NCBI RefSeq assembly: GCF_003752505.1
Contig: NZ_RKHO01000001.1
Coordinates: forward strand, 2,728,001 to 2,792,000
Direction: 5' to 3'
From: Nocardioides aurantiacus
Lineage (GTDB): Bacteria; Actinomycetota; Actinomycetes; Propionibacteriales; Nocardioidaceae
Length of the DNA stretch: 64,000 bases
The notes beneath the pieces were generated by a model. That model was not told the DNA's origin. It saw only the letters and a program-made list of their open reading frames with translations, and made no database searches. How positions within the stretch are numbered: the stretch's first letter is position 1; every line of letters begins with the position of its first letter. This document shows, in pieces, positions 32,247 to 41,708 of this stretch. A program made the translations under genes and the position numbers.

Positions 32247-32492
32247 ATGAGCGCAAACAAGTACCTGCCGTACGCGGCTGCGGCGGTTGTCGTCGCCGGG
32301 ATCGCTGTGTGGGCCGGTGCCCCGGCCTACCTCCTTCTCGTGCTCATCTGCCCGGTAGCCATGTTGTTCATGATGGCGTCGATGAGCGGCGGCAACGCCC
32401 AGCGCGACACCGGTTCCGGCGACATGCGACCAGGGTCGGACACCGCTACGCCGACCCCTGACGCTGCGCCCGAGCGCATCGACCAACCCTAG
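32247..32492 (+). CDS. Small membrane protein (DUF2933-like)
   Basis: An 81-residue protein with two closely spaced hydrophobic helices ([16 protein letters not shown] and [20 protein letters not shown]) and a polar Asp/Pro-rich tail. The CPxxMLFMM core resembles the DUF2933 family of small proteins that travel with copper P-type ATPases and multicopper oxidases. ATG at 32247 is the first reasonable start of a longer open frame. It lies 100 bases upstream of the P-type ATPase, separated from it by the CsoR-type promoter. Confidence 0.62.
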   Translation: MSANKYLPYAAAAVVVAGIAVWAGAPAYLLLVLICPVAMLFMMASMSGGNAQRDTGSGDMRPGSDTATPTPDAAPERIDQP

Positions 32493-32557
32493 ACGCGCCG
32501 TCCCGTCGACGGCCTCGCTCGGGCCGGGCGGTCGGATGGATTCAGGACTTCTGGCCC

Positions 32558-32593
32558 TTGACTCGATACCCCCTGGGGGTATGGTTATGGGTA
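32558..32593 (+). promoter_or_regulatory. P-type ATPase promoter with CsoR-family operator in the spacer
   Basis: TTGACT (-35, 32558-32563) and TATGGT (-10, 32580-32585) are 16 bases apart. Between and overlapping them is a perfect palindrome ATACCCCC-T-GGGGGTAT (32566-32582), the classic CsoR-type operator. The expected transcription start coincides with the ATG at 32593, so the message is probably leaderless and repression is by direct blocking of the promoter. Confidence 0.75.
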
Positions 32594-34956
32594 TGAGCCA
32601 CACCCACCTGCCGCCGACCGCGCCCGCTCCTCACGCTGTGGTCGACCCGGTGTGTGGAATGCAGGTCGACCCCGCCGCCACCGACCACCACGCCGTCCAA
32701 GACGGGTACACGTTCCACTTCTGCTCAGCCCTCTGCCAGGGCAAGTTCACGGCCAACCCCGACCAGTTCCTCAACGGGGACATCGCCTCGGAGGCAGGGC
32801 ACCCGAGCCACAGCGTGACGCCGAGCAACGAGCGGTCGGGCTCGGCGGACGTCGAGTACACGTGCCCGATGCACCCGGAGATCCGTCAGATGGGTCCCGG
32901 CCCCTGCCCCATCTGCGGGATGGCGTTGGAACCCGTCACCGTCACCGCGGACACCGGTCCGAGCGCGGAGCTGACCGACATGACCCGCCGGTTCTGGATC
33001 TCGCTGATCCTGAGCGTGCCGGTGATCGTGCTGGAGATGGGCGGTCACCTGGTCCCTGCCCTGCACGACGTGATCTCCCCGAAGGCGTCGGTGTGGACCC
33101 AGCTCGTCCTGGCGACCCCGGTTGTGCTTTGGGGCGGCTGGCCGTTCTTCCAGCGCGGTTGGGTCTCGGTCCGGACGATGAAGCTGAACATGTTCACGCT
33201 CATCGCGATGGGCACCGGCGTGGCCTGGCTGTTTAGCGTCATCGCCACCCTCGCCCCCGGGATCTTCCCCGACGCGTTCCGCGAGATGGGCACCGTGGAC
33301 GTCTACTTCGAGGCCGCCGCCGTCATCACCGTCCTCGTCCTGCTCGGACAGGTCCTCGAGCTTCGTGCCCGCGAGCAGACCTCGGGTGCGATCAAGGCGC
33401 TGCTCGACCTCAGCCCGAAGACCGCGCACCGACTCAACACCGGCGGCTCCGAGGACGAGGTGGGCCTCGAGGAGGTGCAGATCGGTGACCGGCTGCGGGT
33501 CCGTCCCGGCGAGAAGGTCCCGGTCGACGGGACCGTCGCCACGGGCCGGTCCTCGGTCGACGAGTCGCTGGTGACCGGAGAGTCGATGCCGGTCACCAAG
33601 ACCGGCGGCGACACCGTCATCGGCGGCACCCTGAACCAGACCGGAGCCCTGGTCGTGACCGCCGAGAAGGTCGGCCGCGACACCATGTTGGCCCGCATCG
33701 TGCAGATGGTCGCCGATGCCCAACGTTCCCGTGCCCCGATCCAGCGGATGGCTGACCGGGTCGCAGGCTGGTTCGTCCCCGCTGTCCTCGCCATTGCGGT
33801 GGTCGCGTTCGCGGTGTGGGCGCTCGTGGGTCCCGACCCGCGCCTCGCGCACGCCCTGATCGTCGCGGTCGCCGTGGTCATCATCGCCTGCCCGTGTGCC
33901 CTGGGCCTGGCGACGCCGGTGTCGATCATGGTCGGCGTAGGACGCGGAGCAGGGCTCGGTGTCTTGATCAAGAACGCCGAAGCGCTGGAGATCATGGAGA
34001 AGGTCGACACCCTCGTCGTTGACAAGACCGGCACCCTCACCGAAGGCGCACCCTCCGTCACCAACATCGTCACCGTTGGGTTCACCGAACATCACGTCCT
34101 GCGGCTCGCCGCAGCGGTCGAACGGGCCTCCGAGCACCCCCTCGCCCGCGCCGTCGTCAACGCCGCCGAGCAGGCGAACCTCACGCTGCCCGAAGTGACC
34201 AACTTCGACTCACCCATCGGCAAGGGCGTCATCGGGACCGTCGACGGCCACCGGGTCGTGATCGGGTCCGCCACGTTCCTCACCAGCCACGGGCTTGACA
34301 CCTCTGCGTTGACCGAGCAGGCGGACCAGCTCCGTGGTGACGGGGCGACCGCCGTGTTCGTCGGCATCGACCACCAGGTCGCAGCCATTCTCGCCATTGC
34401 CGACCCCGTCAAGGCCACCACCCCAGCCGCCCTCAAGGCATTGCAGGCCGAGGGCATCGAGGTCGTGATGCTGACCGGCGACAACGCCGTCACCGCACAG
34501 GCCGTGGCCCGCGACCTGGGCATCGACCGGGTCGAGGCCGATGTCCTCCCCGACCACAAGAGCGACATCGTCAAGACGCTGCGCGCCGAAGGACGCGTGG
34601 TCGCAATGGCCGGGGACGGCGTCAACGACGCACCCGCCCTCGCCGCAGCCGACGTCGGTCTCGCGATGAGCTCTGGCACCGACGTCGCCATGGAGTCCGC
34701 CGGAGTCACCCTCCTGCGCGGCGACCTGACCGGCATCGCCACCGCCCGCACCCTGTCCAAGGCCACCATGTCGAACATCCGGCAGAACCTCGTGTTCGCG
34801 TTCATCTACAACGTCGCCGGCATCCCCATCGCCGCCGGGGTGCTCTACCCCGCCACCGGCTGGCTCCTCTCCCCCGTCATCGCCGCAGCAGCCATGGCCC
34901 TTTCCTCGGTCTCCGTCATTACCAACGCACTTCGCCTCAAGAGCAAGCGTCTCTGA
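32593..34956 (+). CDS. Copper-translocating P1B-type ATPase with YHS and heavy-metal-binding domains
   Basis: A 787-residue metal-exporting ATPase. The N-terminus has a YHS-type domain ([11 protein letters not shown] and [12 protein letters not shown]), then a zinc-ribbon-like heavy-metal-binding domain ([11 protein letters not shown] with CPICGM). The P-type core follows: TGES near residue 325, [11 protein letters not shown] near 431 (the CPC metal site of Cu(I) pumps), DKTGTLTEG near 476 and GDGVND near 674. Of three in-frame ATGs at 32581, 32587 and 32593, I choose the last because it falls at the predicted transcription start. It lacks a ferredoxin-like HMA domain, as expected for YHS-bearing forms. 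Copper export is well supported; silver is possible. Confidence 0.93.
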   Translation: MSHTHLPPTAPAPHAVVDPVCGMQVDPAATDHHAVQDGYTFHFCSALCQGKFTANPDQFLNGDIASEAGHPSHSVTPSNERSGSADVEYTCPMHPEIRQMGPGPCPICGMALEPVTVTADTGPSAELTDMTRRFWISLILSVPVIVLEMGGHLVPALHDVISPKASVWTQLVLATPVVLWGGWPFFQRGWVSVRTMKLNMFTLIAMGTGVAWLFSVIATLAPGIFPDAFREMGTVDVYFEAAAVITVLVLLGQVLELRAREQTSGAIKALLDLSPKTAHRLNTGGSEDEVGLEEVQIGDRLRVRPGEKVPVDGTVATGRSSVDESLVTGESMPVTKTGGDTVIGGTLNQTGALVVTAEKVGRDTMLARIVQMVADAQRSRAPIQRMADRVAGWFVPAVLAIAVVAFAVWALVGPDPRLAHALIVAVAVVIIACPCALGLATPVSIMVGVGRGAGLGVLIKNAEALEIMEKVDTLVVDKTGTLTEGAPSVTNIVTVGFTEHHVLRLAAAVERASEHPLARAVVNAAEQANLTLPEVTNFDSPIGKGVIGTVDGHRVVIGSATFLTSHGLDTSALTEQADQLRGDGATAVFVGIDHQVAAILAIADPVKATTPAALKALQAEGIEVVMLTGDNAVTAQAVARDLGIDRVEADVLPDHKSDIVKTLRAEGRVVAMAGDGVNDAPALAAADVGLAMSSGTDVAMESAGVTLLRGDLTGIATARTLSKATMSNIRQNLVFAFIYNVAGIPIAAGVLYPATGWLLSPVIAAAAMALSSVSVITNALRLKSKRL

Positions 34957-35180
34957 CCGAGCACACGTCTGTGTGATTCACCCGTGGAGGTGTCCGCGGG
35001 CCATTCGTCGCACGCCAGCAAGACTGCCCCAAGTCACTGCACTCCGTCTTGCCGTGAACTCACGCGAATGCGATGACGTGGCGGTTCAGGGTCTTCGCGC
35101 TCGCGAACGTGGGATCACCACTACCAAGTTCGTGAACACGCTTACCTCTTCACACCCGGGCAGCTGAGCCGCCGCTACGG

Positions 35181-36593
35181 CTACGAGTCAGGCAGTGTCG
35201 GGCGCATGAACAGCAACGTCCGCCCACGCCGCAGCGCCCGGACGGTGGCCGGGGCCAGAGTCCGCAGCGTCAGCAGGGGATGCCGCTCGCCGGGCTCCAG
35301 CGCGTCGAGCTTGACCGCGGCCCGCACCGCGGCGGCTTGCTCGTGCCACCTGGCCACGTCGGGGGCCACCACCATCGCGTGCCAGGCGATCCCGGAGACA
35401 TCGATCGTGGCGACCACGCGGTCCCCGACGGCGGGCACACGCCCCCACCGGAGGAAACCGGGGACCGCAGCGGCTCGGTCGAGCCCACGCACGCGCACGA
35501 CCCGCCCCACCCGGTCGCACACGCCCTGCACCTGGCCCGCGACCTGGGAGTCGTAATGCGCCCAATCAAGCCGCAGAGGCGCGGAGCTGCCATCGTCGAG
35601 GTACTGCTCGAGCGCTGCGTCGACGATGTCGATCCGGTGCAGCCATGAGTCGAAAGTAGGGTTGCCGCCCGCGAGGCGCGCCGCCACCTCGACCAAGCAG
35701 GGGCCGTCGTCGTCAACGATGCACTCCAGGTGGAACGGTGTACGCCGCACCCCGCTGGCCTCGAGCACGTGGCGGGCGTAGCCGGCCACCACGTCGAACT
35801 CCGGCTCGTGGGTGCGCACCACGCGCTGGGCGACCTCCACGTTGGATCAGCCGTTGATCTCCGAGCGCACGTACGCCCCGACGCGGGTGACGTCGATATG
35901 GCCGCGGGCATTGACCTGCCCGTTGACGAAGTACTCCTCCCCGTCGAGTCGCTCCTCCAGGAGCATCGGCCGGCCGTGTCCCTCCATGTGATCGGCGATC
36001 TCGGCGTCCGGGGTCGTGCGCTGGAAGAAGCCGATGGTCGAGTTGCCGTAGCCGTCGTTGGGCTTCAGCACGACTCGGTCCAGGTCCAGCTCGGACATTG
36101 CGGCGCGGGTCTGCGCGAGGTCAGCCACCAGGGCCGTGCGATTGATTCGCGGACCTCCCGGTACCCGAGCGAGCCTCTCCTTGAGAGCGCTCTTGTCACG
36201 AAACAGGGGCAGAACCTCTGGCTGCGCCCATGAGAGCCCCAGCAGGCTGGCGAGAGATGCGCAGGGGGCGACGGCCGGCTCCAGGTGGGGCACCACCGCC
36301 GCGACGTCGTGTCGTGCGGACAGCAGGTCGGCCGCACGGCGTATTCCGGAATGGTCCAGAGCGACGTCGTAGTGCGCCGAGACCGCATCGGTGCGTAGAG
36401 CAGGAAAGGCCCAGGCGTCAGAGCGTCGGGCGCGGCTGGTCCAGAGGCACACCGTACCGAGGCCTCGGGCCCGGGCCGCCTCGAGGAACGCGACCGCGTA
36501 GTCGTGGGTGGGATCGATGAGCACGATGTCGCGCCGCCCGTCGCCCTGCGCGGCGGGTATCGCCGACCCACCGGTCGCTCCGCTCACCCTCAT
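35181..36593 (-). pseudogene. ATP-grasp domain protein interrupted by one in-frame TGA
   Basis: Two open segments in the same frame (36593-35847 and continuing to 35181) are separated only by a TGA at 35847-35849. The first part has a pre-ATP-grasp fold and DKSALKERLARVPGGPR, LKPNDGYGNST and LEERLDGEEYFVNGQV; the second continues with FHLECIVDDDGPCLVEVAARL, the metal-binding end of an ATP-grasp domain, and GERHPLLTL. Together they form one normal-length protein of about 470 residues. A TGG-to-TGA change (Trp to stop, in RSEING-stop-SNVEVAQRV) would explain it, or a sequencing error. ATG at 36593 overlaps the GH18 stop by four bases. ATP-grasp enzymes ligate a carboxylate to an amine or thiol; the substrate is unknown. 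Confidence 0.75.
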
Positions 36594-37656
36594 CCCCGCA
36601 GCACTTCACTGAGGCGCTCGGACCATTCACTCGTCCCCGCCCGGCTTGCCTCCCACAGGTAGCCCCCGCGGATGCCGGGGTAGGTGGCTTTGATGCGCTC
36701 CACCGCGGTGACGCACTCCTCCACCGTCCAGTACGTGTCCCCGTCGCCGACCATCATGCCGACGCCGATCTTCGACTGCGGGATGCCGTCGGCGACGAGC
36801 TGGCCGACCCGGCTGACGGCGACCTCCGGAGTCACAACGTCGTCGTAGAACTGCTGCCCGATCATGTCCAGGGCATCCGCGTCGTTGAGGTGGGTCGCGA
36901 GGTGCCGGTACGAGTCGATGTTCGAACCGTTGGGGGCCAAGGTGACGGCGAATCGTGCGCCGCGCAGCTCTTTGAGCCGCGTCGAGATCCACACGACATC
37001 GGACTCGGGCATGGGGGTGTCCCCTCGACGTCCCAGTCGATGCCGTCCAGGGGAAGCATCTCGTTCAGCTCCATGATCCCTTGCACGAAGGCCCCGCGGT
37101 CGGCGAGGTGGACGTAGCCGTCGGCGCCGCCCACGGACACGACAATGCGCACACCTCGCTCCCGCAGCGCTCGCGCATCGGCGATGAACTGGGCCTGGGT
37201 CTGTGAACCCCAACCCACCAGGCGTGGCGTCTCCCCCTGGACGAACGCCAGGTTGACCACGTTGATCTCTGGGGGAAGCGCACCCAGGTCTGGCGATCCT
37301 GCCCCGGGAAACATCATGTGGTAGATCGCTTGCGCCTTGGGCGGGAACCCCATGGGTTCGGCGAGTGCGACGCCCTCCGGACCGGAGGCACTGGTCCTGG
37401 AACGACCGTCGAGCAGCGACGCCACCAGTACGACAACCGATGCGACAGCCAGCACCACTGCAAAGGGCCAGCGAGCTTTGGCCGAGCGCGCATCCGCCTC
37501 GGCGACGACAGCGTGGCCCACGTGTGGGGCCACCCTCCCCGCCTGTGCGCCTGGATCGTCCGGTGAACGGGCGGCCATCAGCGAGACACCGTTGGACGGC
37601 GGCTGGTCATCGACCAAGTCCGGCTCATGCTCAGTTTCTACACCATGTAGAAACAA
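36590..37656 (-). pseudogene. GH18-like glycoside hydrolase with one-base frameshift
   Basis: The N-terminal part (37656 to about 37015) has a membrane anchor (FAVVLAVASVVVLVASLL) and a TIM-barrel start with NVVNLAFVQG, RIVVSVGGADG and LDGIDWDVEG, the DGxDxDxE catalytic signature of family 18. The rest (MPESDVVWISTRLKEL through IRGGYLWEASRAG to the stop at 36590) is in another frame. Adding one G to the GGGG run near 37020 restores VEGDTPMPESDVV, a plausible continuous protein. So this is either a true frameshift or a homopolymer error. The final stop overlaps the ATP-grasp start by four bases, so the pair was an operon. Chitinase or peptidoglycan-type activity is possible. Confidence 0.78.
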
Positions 37657-37749
37657 ACCGCGCGATGTTCTGCTAGCACCTCACCCCGCCGCGAGTCCTG
37701 GCAACAAGTGGGTTCCACATCATCGTGCTCCCGCCAGTAGGGAGCAGGA

Positions 37750-38691
37750 TCAGATGGTGTGCGTGGAGTGTCCGAGAGCCAGACCCGGGAGGGCCATCAA
37801 CATTGCCGGAACAGCAATCACCCATGCGCTGTACGTCGCGCGGACGAGGCGCTCGCTGTGCGTCACCACGACGTAGCCCGGATCGACGAGCCGCGTGATG
37901 CGCCGCCCGGTCGACGACGACCCCATGCCGAGAGCCGTGCGCGGGCCGGCATCGACGGACCCGAGTCGTAGCAACGCGAGGGCGACCGTTCTTGCCCCGC
38001 ATTGACGTGCGGCCACGTCGTCCGCGTCGAGCTCGACCAACTCGGAGACCAAGGCCGCGAGTGGGGCGAACGCCCCGCACCAACCGAGCCGGCGCGACAG
38101 TCCGGTGGCCGCCATCACGAGAATGTGGTGACGCCGCGCGATGTGCGCCCGCTCGTGAGCCAGGGCTGCCGACAGCTCGACGCTGGACAGCGCGCTCATG
38201 GCTGCCGTGGTGACCACCACCCCGGGCCCCCGCCCACGAAGGCTCCAGATGCCCGCACGCGACGAAGCGACCACGACGACATCGTTGCCCAGCTCGGGAC
38301 GGGCCCGTCCGGCTCCTCGGAGCGCGGCGTCGTGCGGGCGAGCCCGCCAGCAGCTAGCGGCAACGTCACCCACCACCAGGAGGACCGCGCCCAGGACAGT
38401 CGCGGCCGCCCACCACCACGAGGCGCCTGCCACTACCCCAGCGAAGGACTCGTGCAGCGCACCCATGTCTCCCTGAAGAGCATGGACCAGCGCAAACTCG
38501 ATGACGTCGTGCGAGACCAGGAGCATGAGCCCAGCAACAGCACCACCAAAACCCAGGACTGCGCATCCCAGCAGCGTCAGTGCACAGATCGGGTCCCGGC
38601 GGGCCCAGTCACTGCCCTGGGCCGTACGAGGAACCCACCAGCCCGCAACGACAGCGTGCGCGACCAGAGCGAGCGTCACCCACGTACTCAC
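37750..38691 (-). CDS. M56 family membrane metallopeptidase
   Basis: A 313-residue polytopic membrane protease of the BlaR1/MecR1 family without a penicillin-binding domain. The zinc motif is HERAH in AALAHERAHIARRHH, with a downstream glutamate candidate in LVELDADDVAARQ. About four to five hydrophobic segments are present. It is a paralogue of the protein at 20770-21768, sharing size and topology. Its ATG overlaps the stop of the accompanying BlaI-type gene by four bases. The target genes of this second module are not obvious; the divergent neighbour is a GNAT gene. Confidence 0.85.
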   Translation of the reverse strand: MSTWVTLALVAHAVVAGWWVPRTAQGSDWARRDPICALTLLGCAVLGFGGAVAGLMLLVSHDVIEFALVHALQGDMGALHESFAGVVAGASWWWAAATVLGAVLLVVGDVAASCWRARPHDAALRGAGRARPELGNDVVVVASSRAGIWSLRGRGPGVVVTTAAMSALSSVELSAALAHERAHIARRHHILVMAATGLSRRLGWCGAFAPLAALVSELVELDADDVAARQCGARTVALALLRLGSVDAGPRTALGMGSSSTGRRITRLVDPGYVVVTHSERLVRATYSAWVIAVPAMLMALPGLALGHSTHTI

Positions 38692-39065
38692 TCGCGCGAC
38701 CCGCCATCGCCCTCGGACTCGACTCCCAGAGCATCCAGCAACGCGCGCAGCTCACTTGCCTCGAGCTGACCGGCGAAGCTCAGCAGCGCCGCACTGCGAT
38801 CGGGCGCTTCCTCCAACACTTGCGACATGAGGTGAGCGGAATACTCGTGCTCGGTAGCCGTCGTGGCGTACCGGTAGCTCCTACCCTCCCGAGACCTCGA
38901 CACCCACCCCTTGTTGCGCAAGCGCTCGAGGACCGTGATGACGGTGGTGTAGGCAACCGCCTTTCGTTCACCCAGGTCCGCCACGACCTCATGCACCGTT
39001 GCGGGCCTATCCGCCTCCCACAGCGAAGTCATCACCCGCGCCTCGAGCTCTCCGAAAGATCGCAT
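38688..39065 (-). CDS. BlaI/MecI/CopY family transcriptional repressor (second copy)
   Basis: A 125-residue winged-helix repressor with FGELEARVMTSLWEADRP, ATVHEVVADLGER and YTTVITVLERLRNKGWV, all BlaI-type. It is the partner of the adjacent M56 protease (four-base overlap). The upstream region contains a 17-base palindrome, ACGTTACC-T-GGTAACGT at 39110-39126, unlike the TACTA-type dyads near the first BlaI gene, suggesting a different binding specificity. The palindrome lies in the promoter shared with the divergent GNAT gene. Confidence 0.9.
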   Translation of the reverse strand: MRSFGELEARVMTSLWEADRPATVHEVVADLGERKAVAYTTVITVLERLRNKGWVSRSREGRSYRYATTATEHEYSAHLMSQVLEEAPDRSAALLSFAGQLEASELRALLDALGVESEGDGGSRE

Positions 39066-39109
39066 GCAGGCACTCTGCCATCGACGACATCGTCCAGCTT
39101 AGAAAATCG

Positions 39110-39126
39110 ACGTTACCTGGTAACGT
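39110..39126. promoter_or_regulatory. Palindrome ACGTTACC-T-GGTAACGT, probable repressor operator
   Basis: Perfect eight-base arms with one central base, between the divergent BlaI-type gene (start 39065) and the GNAT gene (start 39133). It ends seven bases before the GNAT GTG, so binding would block that promoter or start. Position makes the neighbouring BlaI protein the best candidate ligand. Confidence 0.65.
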
Positions 39127-39132
39127 AGAGAC

Positions 39133-39888
39133 GTGGTTGCTGAACCCGTCCGCCGCTCACAGCGACCTAACCATCGGCTGTACATACGGCCTGCCACCAC
39201 CGACGACCTCGACTTCATGGTCGCCACTCAGATGAAGTCCACCAACGTCGGCACGCCGGGGCTGCTGGGCCGGTCCTACCTGCGGCGCTACTACCGCACG
39301 TTCATCTACAACCCGGCTTGCTGGACCCGAGTGGCCTATTGCGATGAGCACCCGGCCGGGTTCATCGTTGGCGTGCTTCGCCCCGCCGAGCGGTCTCGCA
39401 CCATTCCACCCCGTCAGCGCATCGTGCTTCTCCTGCTCGGGTTGCGAGCACTCGTGATCCACCCCCGCCTGGTCCGCCTCCTGCTCGCGGAAGCCACCCG
39501 CAGGGTGCCCTCCAACGCCACCGGCAGCTTCCCCCTCATACTCGCCCGCATTCGGGACCCTTCCCGCGACGGGAGGTCGCGCTACGATGCTCCGCCGGCC
39601 ACCCTGACCTACCTCACGGTCAGGTTCATCTACGAAGAGCTTGGTATCGGGACCCGTCTTGTCGAGACCTTCGAGGCAGCGGCCCTCTCTCACGATGTGA
39701 CCACGGCGAACGTGATCGTGCCACCAGGCGACCTACCCGCGGAGGCGTTCTTTCGGATCCGCGGATGGTCACCAGCGCCAGGCTCGGAACCGACGGGCAG
39801 CGATTGCGCCCGCCAGCTCACCCGCAACCTCGCTCTCACGGCACCCGCAAGCGGGAGATCCGCGCCGGTCTGGGGTCGGCCGACCTGA
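39133..39888 (+). CDS. GNAT family N-acetyltransferase-like protein
   Basis: A 251-residue protein. The opening LYIRPATTDDLDFMVATQM is the usual GNAT start. A variable middle follows, then LTYLTVRFIYEELGIGTRLV supplies a shortened acetyl-CoA loop (a degenerate Q/RxxGxG/A), and FRIRGWS is the typical final strand. The middle contains a hydrophobic helix (RIVLLLLGLRALVIHPRLVRLLL), unusual for a soluble acetyltransferase and perhaps a membrane-associated insertion. The start is GTG at 39133, immediately behind the palindrome, and may be leaderless. Substrate unknown. Confidence 0.7.
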   Translation: MVAEPVRRSQRPNHRLYIRPATTDDLDFMVATQMKSTNVGTPGLLGRSYLRRYYRTFIYNPACWTRVAYCDEHPAGFIVGVLRPAERSRTIPPRQRIVLLLLGLRALVIHPRLVRLLLAEATRRVPSNATGSFPLILARIRDPSRDGRSRYDAPPATLTYLTVRFIYEELGIGTRLVETFEAAALSHDVTTANVIVPPGDLPAEAFFRIRGWSPAPGSEPTGSDCARQLTRNLALTAPASGRSAPVWGRPT

Positions 39889-40282
39889 TGTGACGGCCCC
39901 ATTCCAGGAGATGGGTCCACGACGACACCTCTGCATCAAGGCTGCTTCACATCGCTCCGCAATGGGACCAAGCTCATGCCTGAGCCCAGCCAACTGCCGC
40001 TGGCGACGAGCGCGTTCGCGGTTCAGTCGCGGGCCAACGGCGAGGTTCGACACTCGGGGCGGAACGCCCGCCGCCCAACAAGATCCAGCTGGGCCGACCG
40101 TGGCGGGATTTGATTTGACCTAACGGCCAGCGGTCGCAAACGTCAAGCCCGCGTCCATCTGGACGCCGGAATACAAGCAGGTCAGATGCTTGCACGCGAA
40201 CCCGACGTTACCCAGAAATTGCGCAGCCCGACGCAATAAATGGTGACCAAGTGCGTCACGAGGACGAAACAATTCAAATCAC

Positions 40283-40324
40283 GAACCGCCCCCGCCCTGC
40301 GTCTCCGCAGTTCAGAGGCGGTTC
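40283..40324 (-). terminator. Hairpin downstream of the tRNA-Pro fragment
   Basis: GAACCGCC (40283-40290) and GGCGGTTC (40317-40324) form an eight-base stem, with a second small stem CTGCG-TCTC-CGCAG inside the loop. Read on the minus strand it follows the tRNA-Pro 3' end by three bases, so it is probably the original tRNA terminator. Confidence 0.5.
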
Positions 40325-40327
40325 ATC

Positions 40328-40363
40328 GGTCGGGCTGACAGGATTTGAACCTGCGACCCCTTG
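40328..40363 (-). other. 3' fragment of a tRNA-Pro gene (attachment-site scar)
   Basis: On the minus strand, 36 bases read as the end of a tRNA: CAAGGGGTCG (anticodon-stem 3' side and variable loop), T-arm GCAGG-TTCAAAT-CCTGT, acceptor CAGCCCG, discriminator A and CC. The sequence matches what I remember of actinobacterial tRNA-Pro(GGG). The 5' half (D arm and anticodon) is absent; the upstream bases do not fold with it. Such 3' remnants arise when an integrative element inserts at a tRNA gene. No complete tRNA-Pro is present in the window. Confidence 0.72.
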
Positions 40364-40901
40364 TCCATCTCCAGCGTCTGCATCGACTTTGCTCTGACTT
40401 TTACCTGACGCTCTGACCTGCGGAAAGTCTTCATCAGCCCGCGCTCACGCTTGCTACGTCGAGCGGATTCTCAACGGCTCTTGCCGTGATTGATGGTCAA
40501 TCAATGCGCCACGGCATGACCCATCCACACTATGTCGCGGCGTCAATTCGGAGCGCTCTCACGATACGGGTGGCAGCGCGTACGGGAGCCTCGATGCAGA
40601 CATTCTCTGCCACGCCACCATGCGCCAGTCCGCGGCTGGTCGGCGGCGCTAATGCCCGCCACTACGCGAGGCCGATGGCCGTAGCAGCCAGCGAGACCGT
40701 CAGAAGTGGCACGAACGACGGCCAGCGCCGAGCGGGCGGACGCTTCAGTTCCCTCTTTGTCATCAGGTCATCCGCTGGACCTAGGCGGCCCCCGCGCCTC
40801 TCGCAAGCGATACGGCCGTTGTCGCGGTCCAGGGTTTCCGTTGTGCCGCTCAGCGGCCGAGCAGCTACCCTCCGACGCCCACCGAGGGCCGGAGCATCAG
40901 C

Positions 40902-41650
40902 TCACGCGGCGGGCTGACGCCGCCGACGGACAAACCAGGCTGTCACCAGGGCCAACAACGCGAGGAACAGCAGCCAGCCATCGGGGCCCAGGCTGGCGAC
41001 ACTGGTCGCGAGGACCTGTTGAATCCTGGCGGCGGCATCGACCACGGAGTCGGTCGCCTCGGTGCCGGCCAGGACCCGCAGCCCCCACGCACCGTAGTAC
41101 GTGACGTACGCGCCAGTCAGGACAAGGACTGCGCCACCGACGCGAGGCACCCATCGGCCGGTGCGGCGCAGCCTGGACACCAGGCCGCGGACGCCAACGC
41201 AGTGCCGACCGCCACCGTCCCGACGACCAGCCCCATCCCGAGCGCGTGCGCACCGAACAGGACCAGCCCACCCCAGACGTCGGTCCGCAACCCGGAGACG
41301 AGGACGGCCAGGAACGGGGCGATGGTGCACGACAGCGACGCGACGGCGTAGCTCGCGCCGAACCCAGCCATCGAGGCGAAACGCCGCCGCAGCGGCGCCG
41401 ACCGGCGGCCCCCGTCACGGGCCATCGCCAGGCGGGGCAGTCGCAGGGTCCGTCCGGCCAGCAACCAGGCGCCGACGAGGACGATCACTGTTCCGAGAAC
41501 GACGGTGAACCACGGCAACTGAGCCTGCAGTTGGGACGCGACGGATGCGAGGACGAGACCGAAGACAAGGAACACCCCCGCGAGTCCTGACGACCCCGCG
41601 CCCGTGGTGACGGCACCGCCCGGGTGGCCGACGTCGCATGCCGGACGCAA
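40902..41650 (-). pseudogene. CcdA-like cytochrome c biogenesis/thiol transporter, truncated and frameshifted
   Basis: Remnant of a CcdA-type membrane protein that carries reducing power outward. The first part (41650 to about 41180) has hydrophobic helices and SLSCTIAPFLAVL, the second-cysteine helix; the continuation (RGLVSRLRRTGRWVPRVGGA, then VLTGAYVTYYGAWGL and a final helix) is in another frame down to 40902. One extra G near 41183 would restore ALAVRGLVSRL. The N-terminal helix with the first conserved cysteine (NPCGF-type) is also missing: the frame begins with TTG near the iron-regulated promoter. The gene is therefore probably dead even if the frameshift is a sequencing error. Confidence 0.68.
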
Positions 41651-41681
41651 GACGGATGTCCGCCAACGAGACGCGTTGTTC

Positions 41682-41700
41682 TAAGGTTAGGCAGCCCTAA
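41682..41700 (+). promoter_or_regulatory. DtxR/IdeR-type iron box
   Basis: TAAGGTTAGGCAGCCCTAA matches the 19-base DtxR/IdeR consensus (TWAGGTWAGSCTWACCTWA) at 16 positions by my alignment, with AGG..CCT arms intact. It lies just before the start of the iron-binding protein gene at 41709, so the operon is expected to be repressed by iron-loaded regulator. Confidence 0.8.
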
Positions 41701-41708
41701 CCCGAAGG

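Larger units (their letters stand above)
39889..40901. other. Long non-coding stretch around the tRNA-Pro scar
   Basis: About one kilobase with no credible gene on either strand. It contains, left to right: a roughly 60-base segment near 39933-39990 that resembles one near 52753-52812; a hairpin at 40283-40324; a 3' tRNA-Pro fragment at 40328-40363; and two copies of GCTCTGAC (40391-40398 and 40410-40417). The whole has the look of an old recombination junction with decayed genes. Confidence 0.5.

Noticed and set aside
40328-40363. A complete tRNA gene at 40.3 kb
   Set aside because: Only the 3' 36 bases are tRNA-like; no D arm or anticodon stem can be formed with the upstream minus-strand sequence.
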